Assembly (NCBI GenBank): GCA_000750105.3
Contig: JPHH03000075.1
Coordinates: forward strand, 88,049-152,048
DNA from: Tolypocladium sp. Sup5 PDA-1
Lineage: Eukaryota; Ascomycota; Sordariomycetes; Hypocreales; Ophiocordycipitaceae
Length of the DNA: 64,000 bases
Direction: 5' to 3'
A model generated the notes under the pieces. It searched no databases. It had not been told where the DNA came from and was given only the letters and a program-made list of their open reading frames with translations. Made by a program: the position numbers and the translations under genes. The stretch's first letter is position 1; the number at the start of each line of letters is the position of its first letter. Positions 11,935 to 22,499 of this stretch are shown piece by piece.

Positions 11935-13196
11935 ATGCAGACCACCTTTGGGGCTTTTCTCGTCTCGTTGATGGCGACAACCTCGCTGGCCGCGGCTCTT
12001 CCTGCAGCGCCATCCGGCAAGTCCTCGGTCAAGGCTGCTCACAACCCCAACTACAAGGCTCATGGGCCTCTTGCACTCGCCAAGGCCTACCGCAAGTTCA
12101 AAAAGCCGCTGCCCAAGGATCTTGCCGCTGCCGTCGCCCACCTTGACAAACGCCAGAGCACCGGCTCCGACCCCAATATCCCTCAGCAGTACGACAGCGA
12201 GTACCTTGCTTCCGTCCAGATCGGAACGCCTGCTCAGACCCTAAACCTCGACTTTGACACCGGTTCGAGTGATCTGTGGGTCTTTAGCACTGAGACTCCC
12301 TCAAACCAAGTCAATGGCCAGACCCTGTACAATCCTGGGTCCAGCTCGTCGGCCCAGCAGCTTTCGGGAGAGACTTGGAGCATCACGTATGGCGACCAGA
12401 GCAGCTCCAGTGGAGATGTCTACAGCGATATTGTCAGCGTCGGGGGCGTAACCGTCAACAATCAAGCCGTTGAGTCTGCCCAGCAGGTTTCTGCCCAGTT
12501 CTCCAACGGCCCGTCTTCTGGACTCCTTGGTCTGGCATTCAGCTCCATCAACACAGTCAAGCCCGACCAGCAGCAAACATTCTTCGATAATGCCAAGCCG
12601 AATCTGGCGCAGCCGCTGTTTACCGCCAACTTGAAGCACGGCCAGGGTATGTGGCCCAAATCTCCATCATCCTGGAATGACAAAACTAACTACTTTTCAT
12701 AGATGGCACTTACAACTTTGGATACATTGACGACTCGGAGCACACTGGAGCCATCACCTACACTGCTGTTGACAATAGCCAGGGATTCTGGGGCTGGACC
12801 TCGCCAGGCTATGCCGTCGGTCAGGGGCCAGTCAATGGCAACTCCGTCACAGGCATTGCAGACACCGGTACGACGCTGCTGCTGTTGCCGGATAATGTTG
12901 TTAGCGACTACTACGGGCAAGTCAGTGGAGCCAGCTACGACAGCACCCAGGGGGGCTACACATTCAGCTGCAGCGCCAGTCTTCCCGACTTTATCTTTGG
13001 CGTTGAGAGCTCGAGCATCACCATCCCAGGCAGCTACATCAACTATGCTCCCACCGACTCTTCTGGGCAGACGTGCTTTGGCGGTATCCAGAGCAGCAGC
13101 GGAGTTGGCATTAATATCTTTGGAGATATTGCGCTCAAGGCCGCGCTTGTTGTTTTCAATGCTGGAAACCTGCAGCTGGGCTGGGGACAGAAATGA
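11935..13196 (+). CDS. Secreted pepsin-like aspartic protease (family A1)
   Basis: Model: join(11935..12646, 12703..13196), 401 aa. The 56-nt intron has donor GTATGT, branch ACTAAC and acceptor CATAG. The start at 11935 places a signal peptide (MQTTFGAFLVSLMATTSLAA) at the N-terminus; an upstream in-frame ATG at 11902 would bury it. A propeptide follows and ends at a Kex2-type KR (72-73). The mature enzyme has both catalytic motifs, DTGSS (Asp108) and DTGTT (Asp291), with YGD in the flap (ITYGD). It should be an acid endopeptidase of the penicillopepsin/endothiapepsin type, released outside the cell to digest protein. It appears intact, with both exons in frame. It stands alone between decayed genes, with its own TATA box. 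Confidence 0.95.
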
Positions 13197-13321
13197 GCGG
13201 TGGATATTGTCGCGTGGTGCGGTTCCGATTCAGGGGTCAATATTGTGGGGTAAAATACAGCATCAGAGTCCCAATTCTTAATCGATTGAAGCCTTGATTG
13301 ACGGCATTCGTGTAAGTGAAA

Positions 13322-13894
13322 TCATCCCCTATTTACCTTCCTGCTGGCCTCTGTACCTAGACAGAGGTTCTCTTGCTTTTTCCCAGCCCTAGCTGGAGGT
13401 CTAACTATTGGTATGACTCTTAACGGCGAAGCATAGAAGACTTCGAAAAGCCAGTAGCACAGTGGTGATTGCGTTAGATTAAATATCAAGACGCCGTCAG
13501 CAGAAAAGGAAACTCCGGACATTTCGTTGCCCATTGCCGTGTTGGCGGAAACTGACAAGAGCGTCACTACATTGCCTCCCGTTGAACACGGAGCTGCGGA
13601 TTCCTTCTCGTTTGTTTTCGCCTTTATTAGGAACCGCTCTGACGTATGCGGCTCATCAGCCCCCAGCTCCTCATATACTCGCATAAGAGGATCGTGCAGA
13701 AGAAGCTCATGGTGTAGCCATTGCTCGCATTGAGGATCAGAACACCCAACCAACGCCTTGTCTGTTTCGCCGGTGGTTTGGCATCTACAAGTGAGGTTAA
13801 TGGCAATATCCGAGAGGTAAGTATTCATGTTATCCCATGGGACAACAGCAAGCACGTGGGAATCGTACAGAAAGTTGACGTGTACGGCAGTCAA
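13322..13894 (-). pseudogene. PHD-finger (BAH-PHD type) protein fragment
   Basis: A 190-codon frame contains TCRCQTTGETDKALVGCSDPQCEQWLHHE... followed by LMRVYEELGADEPH. This is the arrangement seen in fungal BAH-PHD chromatin proteins, where a C-x-C...C-x-x-x-x-C-x-x-W-x-H-x-x-C zinc finger is followed by LMRVYERLGTDKPH-like sequence. The Cys expected after WLH-x-x is Leu here, so one zinc ligand is missing. The BAH domain that should precede it is not visible; only a few possible residues (VVPWDNMNTYLSDIAIN) remain. I read it as a truncated copy. Some residues near the end (LFEVF) hint at further frame-shifted remains. Confidence 0.5.
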
Positions 13895-14022
13895 AAGACC
13901 TGTTCATTGTCTGACTCCACACTGGTTGACAGTCGCACGCATGACAACGCTGGCAACGTGGATGATGTCCACTAGGGCTTAATTCAGTAGCGCCAGTAAA
14001 AAAGTAGAAAAGATGCACCATG

Positions 14023-14584
14023 TCAGCTGTGTTCCATCCCGTCGGGCCCCGTCAACTCATACGGAGGTGGAGGGTCCATAACGAGAACATCCAGAGACGC
14101 CCGGACATACTGCATGTCGCATGGTGCGTCAGTAACTAGATCGCTCCAGGATTGGGAGAGAGAGTACCTGTATTGTCCCCTCTAAACCTCTGGAAATACC
14201 AGCCACAATGTCAACCGAATGGGCGATCTTTAATAAGCACGACACGGGGGTTGGCGGGGATTCGACGGCCACAAAGCTCCCCCACACACCCAGATCCAAC
14301 TCAAAATGCTCACCCTCAACTCGCACGGCCCCATTTATACTGCTTCCGTGACGAACTTCTGATATATGCCGCGAAGTGATGCCCAAGTATACAGTCACGG
14401 AGACCCGTAGTTTTATATCCACGCTGCGAACGTAGATATCGTCGCCTCGTAGTATCTCCGGTGGTGTATATAGAACTATTCGTACTGGCGTCGAATGCCC
14501 TAGAATCAGAACTGGCGGTTGGGGGAGAATGAGCTCAACTTGTAAGGCTGGCGAGTATAGAGGCAGCCTTACATCCGAACTCAC
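14023..14584 (-). CDS. Arrestin-like protein, 3' exons (5' end unresolved)
   Basis: Two exons are clear: complement(join(14023..14109, 14168..14584)), separated by a 58-nt intron (donor GTACTC, acceptor CATGCAG), phase 0. The protein segment SLPPYSP-like VRLPLYSP, then LQVELILPQPPVLILGHSTPVRIVL..., and the end YVRASLDVLVMDPPPPYEL fit the C-terminal half of fungal arrestin-fold proteins, ending in the PPPPY motif common there. Such proteins usually act as cytosolic adaptors. The exon at 14584 begins with GTG after CAG, so 14585-14587 is likely a splice acceptor; a TAA lies in frame 35-40 bp upstream. The N-terminal half was not recognised. Upstream on the same strand lies the microexon-like array (14849-15867), which may belong to this transcript. 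Confidence 0.55.
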
Positions 14585-14737
14585 CTGACGGGCTTTCGTG
14601 GGGTCATTGGTAACAGCTTATCCGACCGACGCTTCCGGGTATCTCGGATATACAGGAGCAGCCGGCACAATAATAGTCAGCTTTTCAAAAATGAATCGCG
14701 GAAGCACCCTACTTGCCAGGTAATTATTAGACAGACG

Positions 14738-14767
14738 CGTATGTATGTGTGCGTGTGTGTGTGTGTA
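14738..14767. repeat. (GT)n microsatellite
   Basis: A GT-rich run, GTATGTATGTGTGCGTGTGT and on, inside the presumed intron region between the arrestin-like exons and the splice-site array. Confidence 0.75.
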
Positions 14768-14848
14768 TTGCGAGCTGACAGCTGGGTGACGGGACTGAGA
14801 GATGGGAGGTGGCATGGGCAGTGAAAGTCCCCGTTGGGTAAAGAAAGT

Positions 14849-15867
14849 CACCTACAAGCTGTAGTCGGAGACTGTATCAGTATACCTCAGTCAGAGTCTT
14901 TGTTAATCCGAGATAGTCGCTTTCACACTTTGGTTACCAGCAAAATTAGCCCAACATCAGTGATTGTCATCGTGAAGTAGAAGTCACTCACGTGCTACAA
15001 CGGCAAGCCTACATTAGCACACGGCCAGCGGCTAGACACCATCCACCACACGATTGCCATTTACTCCCTATAGTCATCAGTCGCATCAGTATATACCTGG
15101 CAGCCGGTCTCTACCATTGAAGGAATAAACTCACACGCTGTAAAGACAAAGAATATATTAGCGCCGTCAGCCAGACATTATCAGGCAATCAAAATACCTA
15201 CGCACTACATTGGCCGGCCGCGTCAGTATGTCGCTGGCAGGGTCCTTGTGAGTCGGAGGAAGCCACGTAAACACTACAAACGGTTAGGCGCGTCAGCAGC
15301 TCGCCCACCGCCAGGAATGAGACTTTTCGTCCATGGAAGTCACTTACACTCTATAGTCGCCATGTACATCAACTTGCAGCTACCAGCAAATCTCTTCATG
15401 GATTAGGTTGGGAACACTTACTCCCTTTATTTGCCAAATATATTCGCAAGCCACCAAGCGTGACACGTCTGTCGTTCAAGGAAAATACGCACATCATATG
15501 ATTGTGAATAGTCTCGGCAAGCTGCCAGTAGACACAGAACGTCCTTACTTGGGGCGGGGCACTTACAGGCTATGATCACAAGATACATCAGCATGCAACC
15601 ATCAGCCAGAGAACCCCATATCTGGTCAAGCCAAGGACACTTACTCCCTATAGTTGCCAGGTTTGTCAACAAGATTTGGCAATTAGACTGTTGACCGATG
15701 AAACCACCTACACACTGCAGATCCCAGTCGCATCAGCGTATTCCACCACATAGACTCGTGAATCAGAGGCTGCAACTTCCTGCAAATCATTGCGTTATCA
15801 GTGTAATGGAAATAAATGGCCACGTCGCAAAGATATGGGAGTGCAATCATAGAGCTATCACTCATAC
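14849..15867 (-). other. Array of splice-site pairs flanking 3-nt 'microexons'
   Basis: On the minus strand at least ten sites have the form ...AG|NNN|GT(A/G)(A/G)(A/G)T, with exactly three bases between a 3' and a 5' splice site. The triplets are: 14856-14858 CTT, 14992-14994 CAC, 15065-15067 GGA, 15135-15137 CGT, 15202-15204 TGC, 15348-15350 AGT, 15422-15424 GGA, 15567-15569 CCT, 15645-15647 GGA, 15712-15714 TGT, and weaker 15777-15779 GAA. Donors are mostly GTAAGTG, GTAGGTG or GTGAGTG; acceptors are CTATAG, CTACAG, TTACAG and CTGCAG. Nearly every unit has a CTGAY/CTAAY branch-like motif 15-30 nt before the acceptor. Implied introns are 62-75 nt, with two double-length gaps (133 and 142 nt) that hold degenerate units near 14925 and 15492. 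The outermost donor is at 15867 (GTATGAG). Units share weak similarity (CACTTACTCCCTATAGT on plus), as from old tandem duplication. Confidence 0.6.
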
Positions 15868-17779
15868 CTGGCCGTCTGCCTTATGGCACTTGGCCACCAG
15901 GACAGAGTCGGGAGCATGGAGCGTTCAAAACGATGGGCAGAGGATTTTGAATCGACGCTCCGCTCTATTCCAGCCAACGAGCGGTCAGCACCATCCGGGT
16001 CATCTGTGTATGAGCCCACAGTGTACACTGGTGTTGACCGGTCACCGTACTTTCTAGCCCAAACAGTCGTCGGCTTTTTTCCCGGGGTCATTCTGATGAG
16101 AGTCATTTTGATGAGAGGCCTTCAAGGAAAGGGCCCATCGGAGTCATCCGACGACGACTCTTCACCCAGCAGCCTTCCTCATGCTTCGAGTCCAGCGGAG
16201 CGGTGCCATGGTTAGGCGAAGTGCTTGCTCAAAAACAATGGGTGAACGAGGCCGACAGTACTGTACCCAAAAGTGCCTTCTTGGGTTGGTCAACGGAAGT
16301 AAGTTGGATCAAGAGCGCCCCAACGTGGCGTCCGTATTGAGGTAAGAAAGCCACTGTCCGCCAACCTGTCGACGCGCTAAGTGGGAATATTCCGTTCCAA
16401 CTTGGAGGAAAGTCATTGTCAGACGGCCCGGCCGGAAACCGAACATGAAAGCAGTCCGACGATTCGAAATAGCCACAGGCTGACTTTACAACACATGATC
16501 CTTGGAAACTGGTCGCAACACTTTGCCCTTTCTTTGTTGTGCTCACTTGAGTAAAACACTTTGTGCCATAGACAGAAGGCTAGCAAAATACAAACCCCAC
16601 GGGTCCCTCAAGAGACCAAAGCGAGGTGGCAGAAGCCGAAACTGGACGCTGTATGGGCTTCGGCGAGATCATGGTAAAGCTTGGGAAGCGGATATGGACT
16701 GTAGCAATAGTGCCCTATTGGTTTGGTTTGATTTGGTATATTCAATGCCTTGGACCACGCCTCCCGATAGTTACAAAGGCGTGCGAGTCCATTTGCCATG
16801 CCAGCATCTAGATCAATGGTACACCGTAGTCCACATCCATTCCATCAAAACTGTGCCAGAGTCCCCCATATCCTTTTAAACACTACATGTCTCGCAAGTT
16901 CGAGCTTCCCCCTTGGAACACCCTGGCCTCAGCCGGGAGAAAAATCGACCGGTGCAAACGACGTATCAGTCAAGCCATCGTCCTTCCTCCGTGCGAAGGA
17001 CTCAGAATCCCCTAGCCTGTCAAAGACGCCCAAACTCCGCTCCTCAGGCCACCCGGCGTAATAAAATGTGTGCGTGTGTGTGTATGTCAAAGTGCTTGCG
17101 TTGCTAGTAGTTCCGGATATGTGCAGTAGCATCACACTCGCCGAAATACACGAACGTCCATACTCCGTTGGATCTGCGATCGGAGGCGATAATACAGATC
17201 AATGATAGAAAGCGCTGTTGTGCCCACCGAATCGGGCGGGACGTGCCGCCGCTTTTAGTAGTCTCGACGGTGAGGGGCAGTAGGCGGCTTAGAGGTACAC
17301 AGTACCTCGCTAGGGTCGCTAAGGGTTGCTGTTAGTGAGACGCAACCTGGCCAGGGGCCGTCCGCATGACTATCAGTGCCCTGGCTAAGCCTCGATGCAA
17401 CACCATCTGCCGTGCCATGCCTCTGTGACGATAGCCATAAAGCGAGGGATCGAAAGACGCCGATAAGTGGGATCGAAAGCTCATACCCTGAAATTCCACA
17501 GTCGTCATTTTGCAAAGACGACGACCTGTGTGCCCATCGGACGAAGTGCCTCCGTAAGTGGAACGGCACGAAGAGGTCAGTCTACTAATCTTGCCATGGC
17601 CATACATTCTTGTGCTGCCCTGTGACAGTTTGCCAGAGTTTTATAGATCAGAGCCATGCGGGATCCGAGCTTCGGATTGCTTCGAATGCGCAAACATCTT
17701 CATGATACATACAGCTTCATGATACATACAGACTGACGCCTTTCCATCATTCAGATTCTCTTTGCTCTGGAGCTCTTGA
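15868..17779. other. Region upstream of the splice-site array, no assigned gene
   Basis: A minus-strand frame of 82 codons (15858-16106) runs into the outermost donor of the array and could be a first exon, but I recognise no domain in it. A plus-strand Ser-rich frame (15883-16215) overlaps it. Further right are only short unrelated frames and a GT-rich stretch at about 17066-17086. AG|AAA|GTACGG at about 16045-16051 on the minus strand may be a further, isolated microexon-like unit. Confidence 0.35.
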
Positions 17780-18513
17780 CTACAAAATCAGGAAGAGAAC
17801 TGTTGTGCATGCCGAAACCACGGCCCATCTGAAGGCCGCGCGTCCGAACCCCGCTGCTGCTCCCAAACGCGCCCAGGTCTTGCATTCTTCCTCCTCATGA
17901 TACAGCGCCGAAGACCAAATTCCAAAGCTTCGAATGGGATACGGCACTGTCCGACACTGGCCACCGGATTTGGTCTGACAACTCGTCTGGTACCAGGGGA
18001 ACTGATTCTGGTCGACATCGTTGGGGCCGACATCTTTGCAACCCGGAAATGCGTATACAGCAAACACCCACGGAGCCTTCTTTCCTTCCCCGGCTTCACC
18101 CGTAGTATTGACCTGCCTATACCAGACGTGGGAATAAGTCGTCTTAGCGTCATACATGTCGTGATTCCGGAGAAACCAGTCGATGACGTTAGGTCGATCT
18201 ACGTTAAAAATAGGTTGACTATCGTTCTGAAATCCGGTATCGTTGTTCTGAGAGAAGATGTCCGCGAAGTTGAAGCAGGTGAAGGAGGCTGGAAGGCTTG
18301 ATGTTGTCAGGACGAGGCCTTGAGAGGTGTCGTTGGCCTGACATGGCGCCTCGCTCTTGTCGGCAAAAAAGGATATTGTGAGGTTCCTATTCCTATGCAA
18401 ATCGTCAGTAGGAGCATTGACACGGGAGACATAGCCTGATAGTACCCTTCCCAAGTCTGTGCAGAGACGTATGGTGACAGAAGTGCCAGCCAAAAGAGCT
18501 TCTGGAACGTCAT
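17780..18513 (-). CDS. Secreted, probably membrane-anchored protein of unknown function
   Basis: Model: complement(join(17780..18392, 18446..18513)), 226 aa. Exon 1 encodes a signal peptide (MTFQKLFWLALLSPYVSAQ). A 53-nt intron (donor GTACTA, branch CTGAC, acceptor GCATAG) joins it in frame to NRNLTISFF. The mature part has seven to eight Cys, many aromatic residues and several N-glycosylation sequons (NLT, NDT). The last ~20 residues are hydrophobic after a small-residue stretch, as in a GPI-anchor signal or tail anchor. It should therefore sit at the cell surface or wall. I recognise no enzymatic motif and do not name a family. The gene is intact. Confidence 0.78.
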
Positions 18514-19313
18514 GATGCTTCAGCTAAGCGACACGGTTTACTTTGGCAATCGCAGTGATCGCAGTCCATTGTATTGAGCCCAGAAGCAAGTCAACAGCGC
18601 ATGGGAAAGCAAGTCTATTTAATACAGACCAAACCGAGTGTCGCAGATGGTATGATCGCCCCTGCATTGTGTTTTTACGTCATAATGTGCAGTGCAGCGG
18701 GATCAACCAACAGTTTCCCGCATCGGTCAGAGCACCTGGGCAGCCTTACCTCTAAGTTTAGGTGTTCCCTCCATGCTGTTAGGTCTGCTAGCATGGATCC
18801 AACGGCCATTCTGCCCGAAACAACGTATGCTTTCCTACGTCACCGCCGAATGTACGATGGCAAATAACGTCATTCGCGTATAATATCGTGACAGGCTTGC
18901 AGGAGCTTTGCGGGGAGTTTCTGCACCCTTCTAGGATCACAGATCCCGCTGATGTACAAGCCCCACGACGAACGTTCTTATTGGCTTAACCGCCACTAGT
19001 ATTTTTATATAGTAGTTTATATGTGTAGGTACTCTCTTCTGTTAATGTCAGAGGATCTATTGCGATGGGCAGGCTGCAGCAATGCCTCGATCTTGATGGA
19101 GGGATAGTTATTTGCTGAGGAGTGTAGGTACTTATTCTATTAGTAACTCTATGCTTGTTTTAAGGTACCGATACTCGTCCGTCGATCGTGGGGCTTGTAC
19201 GGACTATACGCCGCAACTAACTACTTCAGCCTTGCGCAGTTTCTTCAGCTCAGGTAGGCCCACGTGATGCAAACACCCAGGAACATCCACCCTCTTCACG
19301 CGAATTTGATCAT
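18514..19313. other. Intergenic region, no gene seen
   Basis: Upstream of the surface protein gene. Short frames only, and an AT-richer stretch at 19000-19160. No motif recognised. Confidence 0.4.
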
Positions 19314-19333
19314 CTAAAGTTTCCATTTGCCTA

Positions 19334-19708
19334 TTATTGAGCGGTCAGTTGGATGCTCTGTTGACTGCGAGACAGGAAGGACTTCTCACCAAAACACTGG
19401 AAGATTGGAGCTGGGTGACCAACGTTTCTACACATGCCGGCGCAATCCCTATCTTTGTTGTCCCCGTCGGCATTCTCTCGAAGATAGCAATCTTTTTTGC
19501 AATCAGCCTCTTGTAATGATATCTCGTTAGCGTTACTTGCTTCGTCTGGGAATGAAACACGGCGCATTCACGTACGGCTTTTGAAAGCATCGTCAGGGCC
19601 ATGGATGCCGTCCTTACACTTCGGAGTGTCGTTCTGCCTGCGCTCAAGATTTGGAGCCGCAAGAGCAGCAGCGGCGCTGAGACTGAGCATGACAAGTGCG
19701 AGCTTCAT
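19334..19708 (-). CDS. Small secreted cysteine-rich protein (effector-like)
   Basis: Model: complement(join(19334..19509, 19576..19708)), 102 aa. The start at 19708 gives a signal peptide (MKLALVMLSLSAAAALAAP) followed at once by a Kex2-like ERR site. A 66-nt intron (donor GTACGT, branch GCTAAC, acceptor TACAAG) joins KCKDGIHGPDDAFKS to ADCKKDCYL...DCAGMC...QC, giving six Cys in ~60 mature residues. A second possible intron (donor GTGAGA after QCFG, branch CTGAC, acceptor AATAG) would replace the tail with GKWKL and stop at 19314-19316; only cDNA can decide. Size, secretion and Cys spacing suit a small defence- or effector-type protein stabilised by disulfides. No named family recognised. It abuts the AT-rich block on its 5' side. 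Confidence 0.72.
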
Positions 19709-19814
19709 GTTGGATAAAGTTGTGCGGCAAGTGAAAGAAGAGTAGCAGATTGAGATCAACAGTGGAGAGACAGGGGTGCTTGGCTGAGTCAATTGAGAGA
19801 CGTTCAAATTTAAT

Positions 19815-21540
19815 CTTTTAGGAGGGAGATATAGTTTACTTACTTTAATAAAATATTAAAATAAAGTAATTAAGTAATAAATTAGATTTTAAGAAACTTA
19901 GGCTATTTTTAATTAAAAAGGTTATTTTAATAACTAATTATAAACTTTTATTATTAAAAATAATAAAGGTATACCCTATCTTTTATATTTCGCTACTCGA
20001 GATAATATTATAGGATATAGAAATATAAGACTATATCGAAGTTATAAATAATAATAAATACGAAGTTAAATAAATACTAGATACTAGGAAATATAATAAA
20101 ATCTAATAGTAATTAATTAAGTAAAAAGAATATAGATATAAAGAAAATACCTAGGAACTTACTAAATATCTTAAGAACTATTAGCTATTACTAAGGTAAT
20201 TCCGCTAGACTTATAAATAAATACTAGAGGACCTATATCTATAAGGTCCTTACCTAGACTAAGGGATAACTAATTAAACTTATTAAGAACGCTTAATAAC
20301 TAAAGGTTATCTATTACCTAGCGCTTATAAGATTCTAGCGTAAGGATAAGTCTATCCTCCTTATCTAGCTTAGCTATACCCCGCTAGAATAACTTAGTAC
20401 TCTTCTCTTTCGCCTTCTTCTTAATATAGTAAATATAAGTAAGATAATTTAATACCTTAGATAATTATAATTAAAGCTTTTCTAATAGCTCCCTAGCCTC
20501 CTCCTCCTCGGTATCTAACTTTCTTTATTAATCTATTAAACGTATTATTAAGAGAATTAATAAATAAAAAGAAGGTATTTATAAGAAAGCGAGATAAATA
20601 GGATAACGCTACTAAAATATTATTATAGTTCGAATAACCCTATCTTATATACTTATAGTAGCGGGAAGAACCCCCTACTATATTATAAGTTAACTTCCGC
20701 TTAAAATAAAAAGTATAAGGCATATCTATAGCGCTACCTTCGGCTAGGATAAGGGAAGCTAGATAGTCGCGTTTAAAGGATATACGAGATTTTAGTTTTT
20801 TAATATAACTTAATATAGTATTAGTATAATATCTTAGAAGAATTATAAGAATAGGTTACTATACTTATAAATATAGGCGTAGGTAAGGTATTTATATATT
20901 AGTTATAGGTATTATAAGGCTAGGTCTTAGGGATAAGACTATTAAGAGAGGGGATATTATATTATAACCTAGGCTAATAGGCTATAGGATAGGCTAGCTA
21001 TATAGGCGCTAATATAAGCTATATAGAATAATAGTTAGAATAATAAATTAATAAATAATAGATCGGTACGATCTACGGGATAGATTATTAACGATCTATA
21101 GATTATTAATAATCTATAGATTATAGCGATCTAAGGGATCGTAGTAATCCCTAGGAGCGGCAGCGATCTATCGCTAGTATATAGGACCCCCTAATTTCCT
21201 TACTATAGCATAGATACCTCGCTAGCTTTTAATAACACTCTTTAGTTACGATCTACTATCTAGGACATTCGATCTATTACTATCGTGATAAGACTAGCCT
21301 AGTACTACGCCCTAACCTCACCTGCTAATATAAACCTACCGGTTTATCCCTTAGGAACCTAAACCATCACAGCTTAGCGGACGACCTAGAGGGATATGCA
21401 GGATTAATGCTTATAACTAACCAATACTCTAGATATATCTTCGACTTCCGCCTAAAGAATAAGATAGCCACTAAAATAACTAAGATTTTAAAAATCTACT
21501 TAGCTATCTAAAAAGCCATACCAGTTAATGCGAATAACCA
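19815..21540. mobile_element. AT-rich RIP-mutated repeat block
   Basis: Sequence is dominated by TA, CTAG and TAT, with CA and TG almost absent, the residue of RIP acting on CpA on both strands. No frame longer than a few dozen codons survives. The segment 20990-21365 is an inverted relative of 2048-2430, which shows that this is a transposon copy. A perfect 28-bp palindrome centred on TTAATAA... lies at 21094-21121. The element class cannot be read. Confidence 0.8.
21094..21121. repeat. 28-bp perfect palindrome
   Basis: ATCTATAGATTATT followed by its reverse complement, within the RIP block. It lies in the part that corresponds to the GATCAC motif cluster of the less mutated copy, so it may be a mutated subterminal motif pair. 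Confidence 0.7.
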
Positions 21541-22499
21541 TTGAATAAAATAACGAGATATGTTCCCAGAAGCCAGGAATCAAGGAGTATTTTTAGGCAA
21601 GGAACCTGAGGGTCGAGCTTTTGACAACCCACATTCGATTGCAAAGTATGGTAGAATAGGTAGCTCATTTAGGGGCATAGTCTAGTATAAGGGACGTACA
21701 ATGTCCGCGAGAGAGAAAATATCCCAGTGCACCTATAGGTACCTAGAGATGTACACAGATGCAGTCGATCTACATAACTATACACCGAGATTCTCCTCTG
21801 ACTGAAAAGGTCTGTTCAGCGTCTTCACACCTACATAAAGTACCAAGACAGAACCGTTATAGCAAGAAAGTGATCTGTCCCTAGAGATTTAACCCTAAAG
21901 CTTACGTTGGCTACCTAGTAGACTATAGCTCGAGTACTATTTACAGAATATAAAATCCACCTTTTAGCGTTCGAGGAGAGTCTCAGTCTTAGTGGCATGA
22001 CCAAATGCACGAGATCTACGTGTGTATGCTTTGATACAACTGCGCCGTGATATACGCTTATTGTTTATACACAGCACACGATGCAACCTGAAACTAAGAA
22101 CGACTAATAATAAGGTAATCAGCAGCTTCGCTTCAACGTTCCTTTAATTTTAATTATCATCCACAGCTGTACTGTCCTCTCGAGTCTAGTAGATTATTGT
22201 AAACATTTTTATAAACAGCTATGATTTATCATGCCATTAGATCGACTTTTGTTCATTTCATAGGGAATGGCTCCACAAAATCCTCTAATGTTTTGTTTTT
22301 CATAATCACCGGCTTACATCCGACGTAAGCGTATCTGGATGTGCTTACAACAGTCTGCAATATCAGAAAGTGGCATTACTATTCCGTATATGCTAATAAA
22401 TAACCACCGGAGCATGCTGTCTATTAAAAACTAATTTATAATATTGACCATAATCCTTCTCCTCCCTTCGTTCCTCCTTACTACTAGACACGGGCGGCC
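21541..22499. other. Intergenic region upstream of the sugar transporter
   Basis: Base composition returns to normal after the RIP block. I see no coding sequence. The presumed promoter of the transporter lies in the last few hundred bases. Confidence 0.4.

Noticed and set aside
15883..16215. 110-codon Ser-rich plus-strand frame
   Set aside because: No homology signal and it overlaps the possible first exon of the minus-strand array gene.
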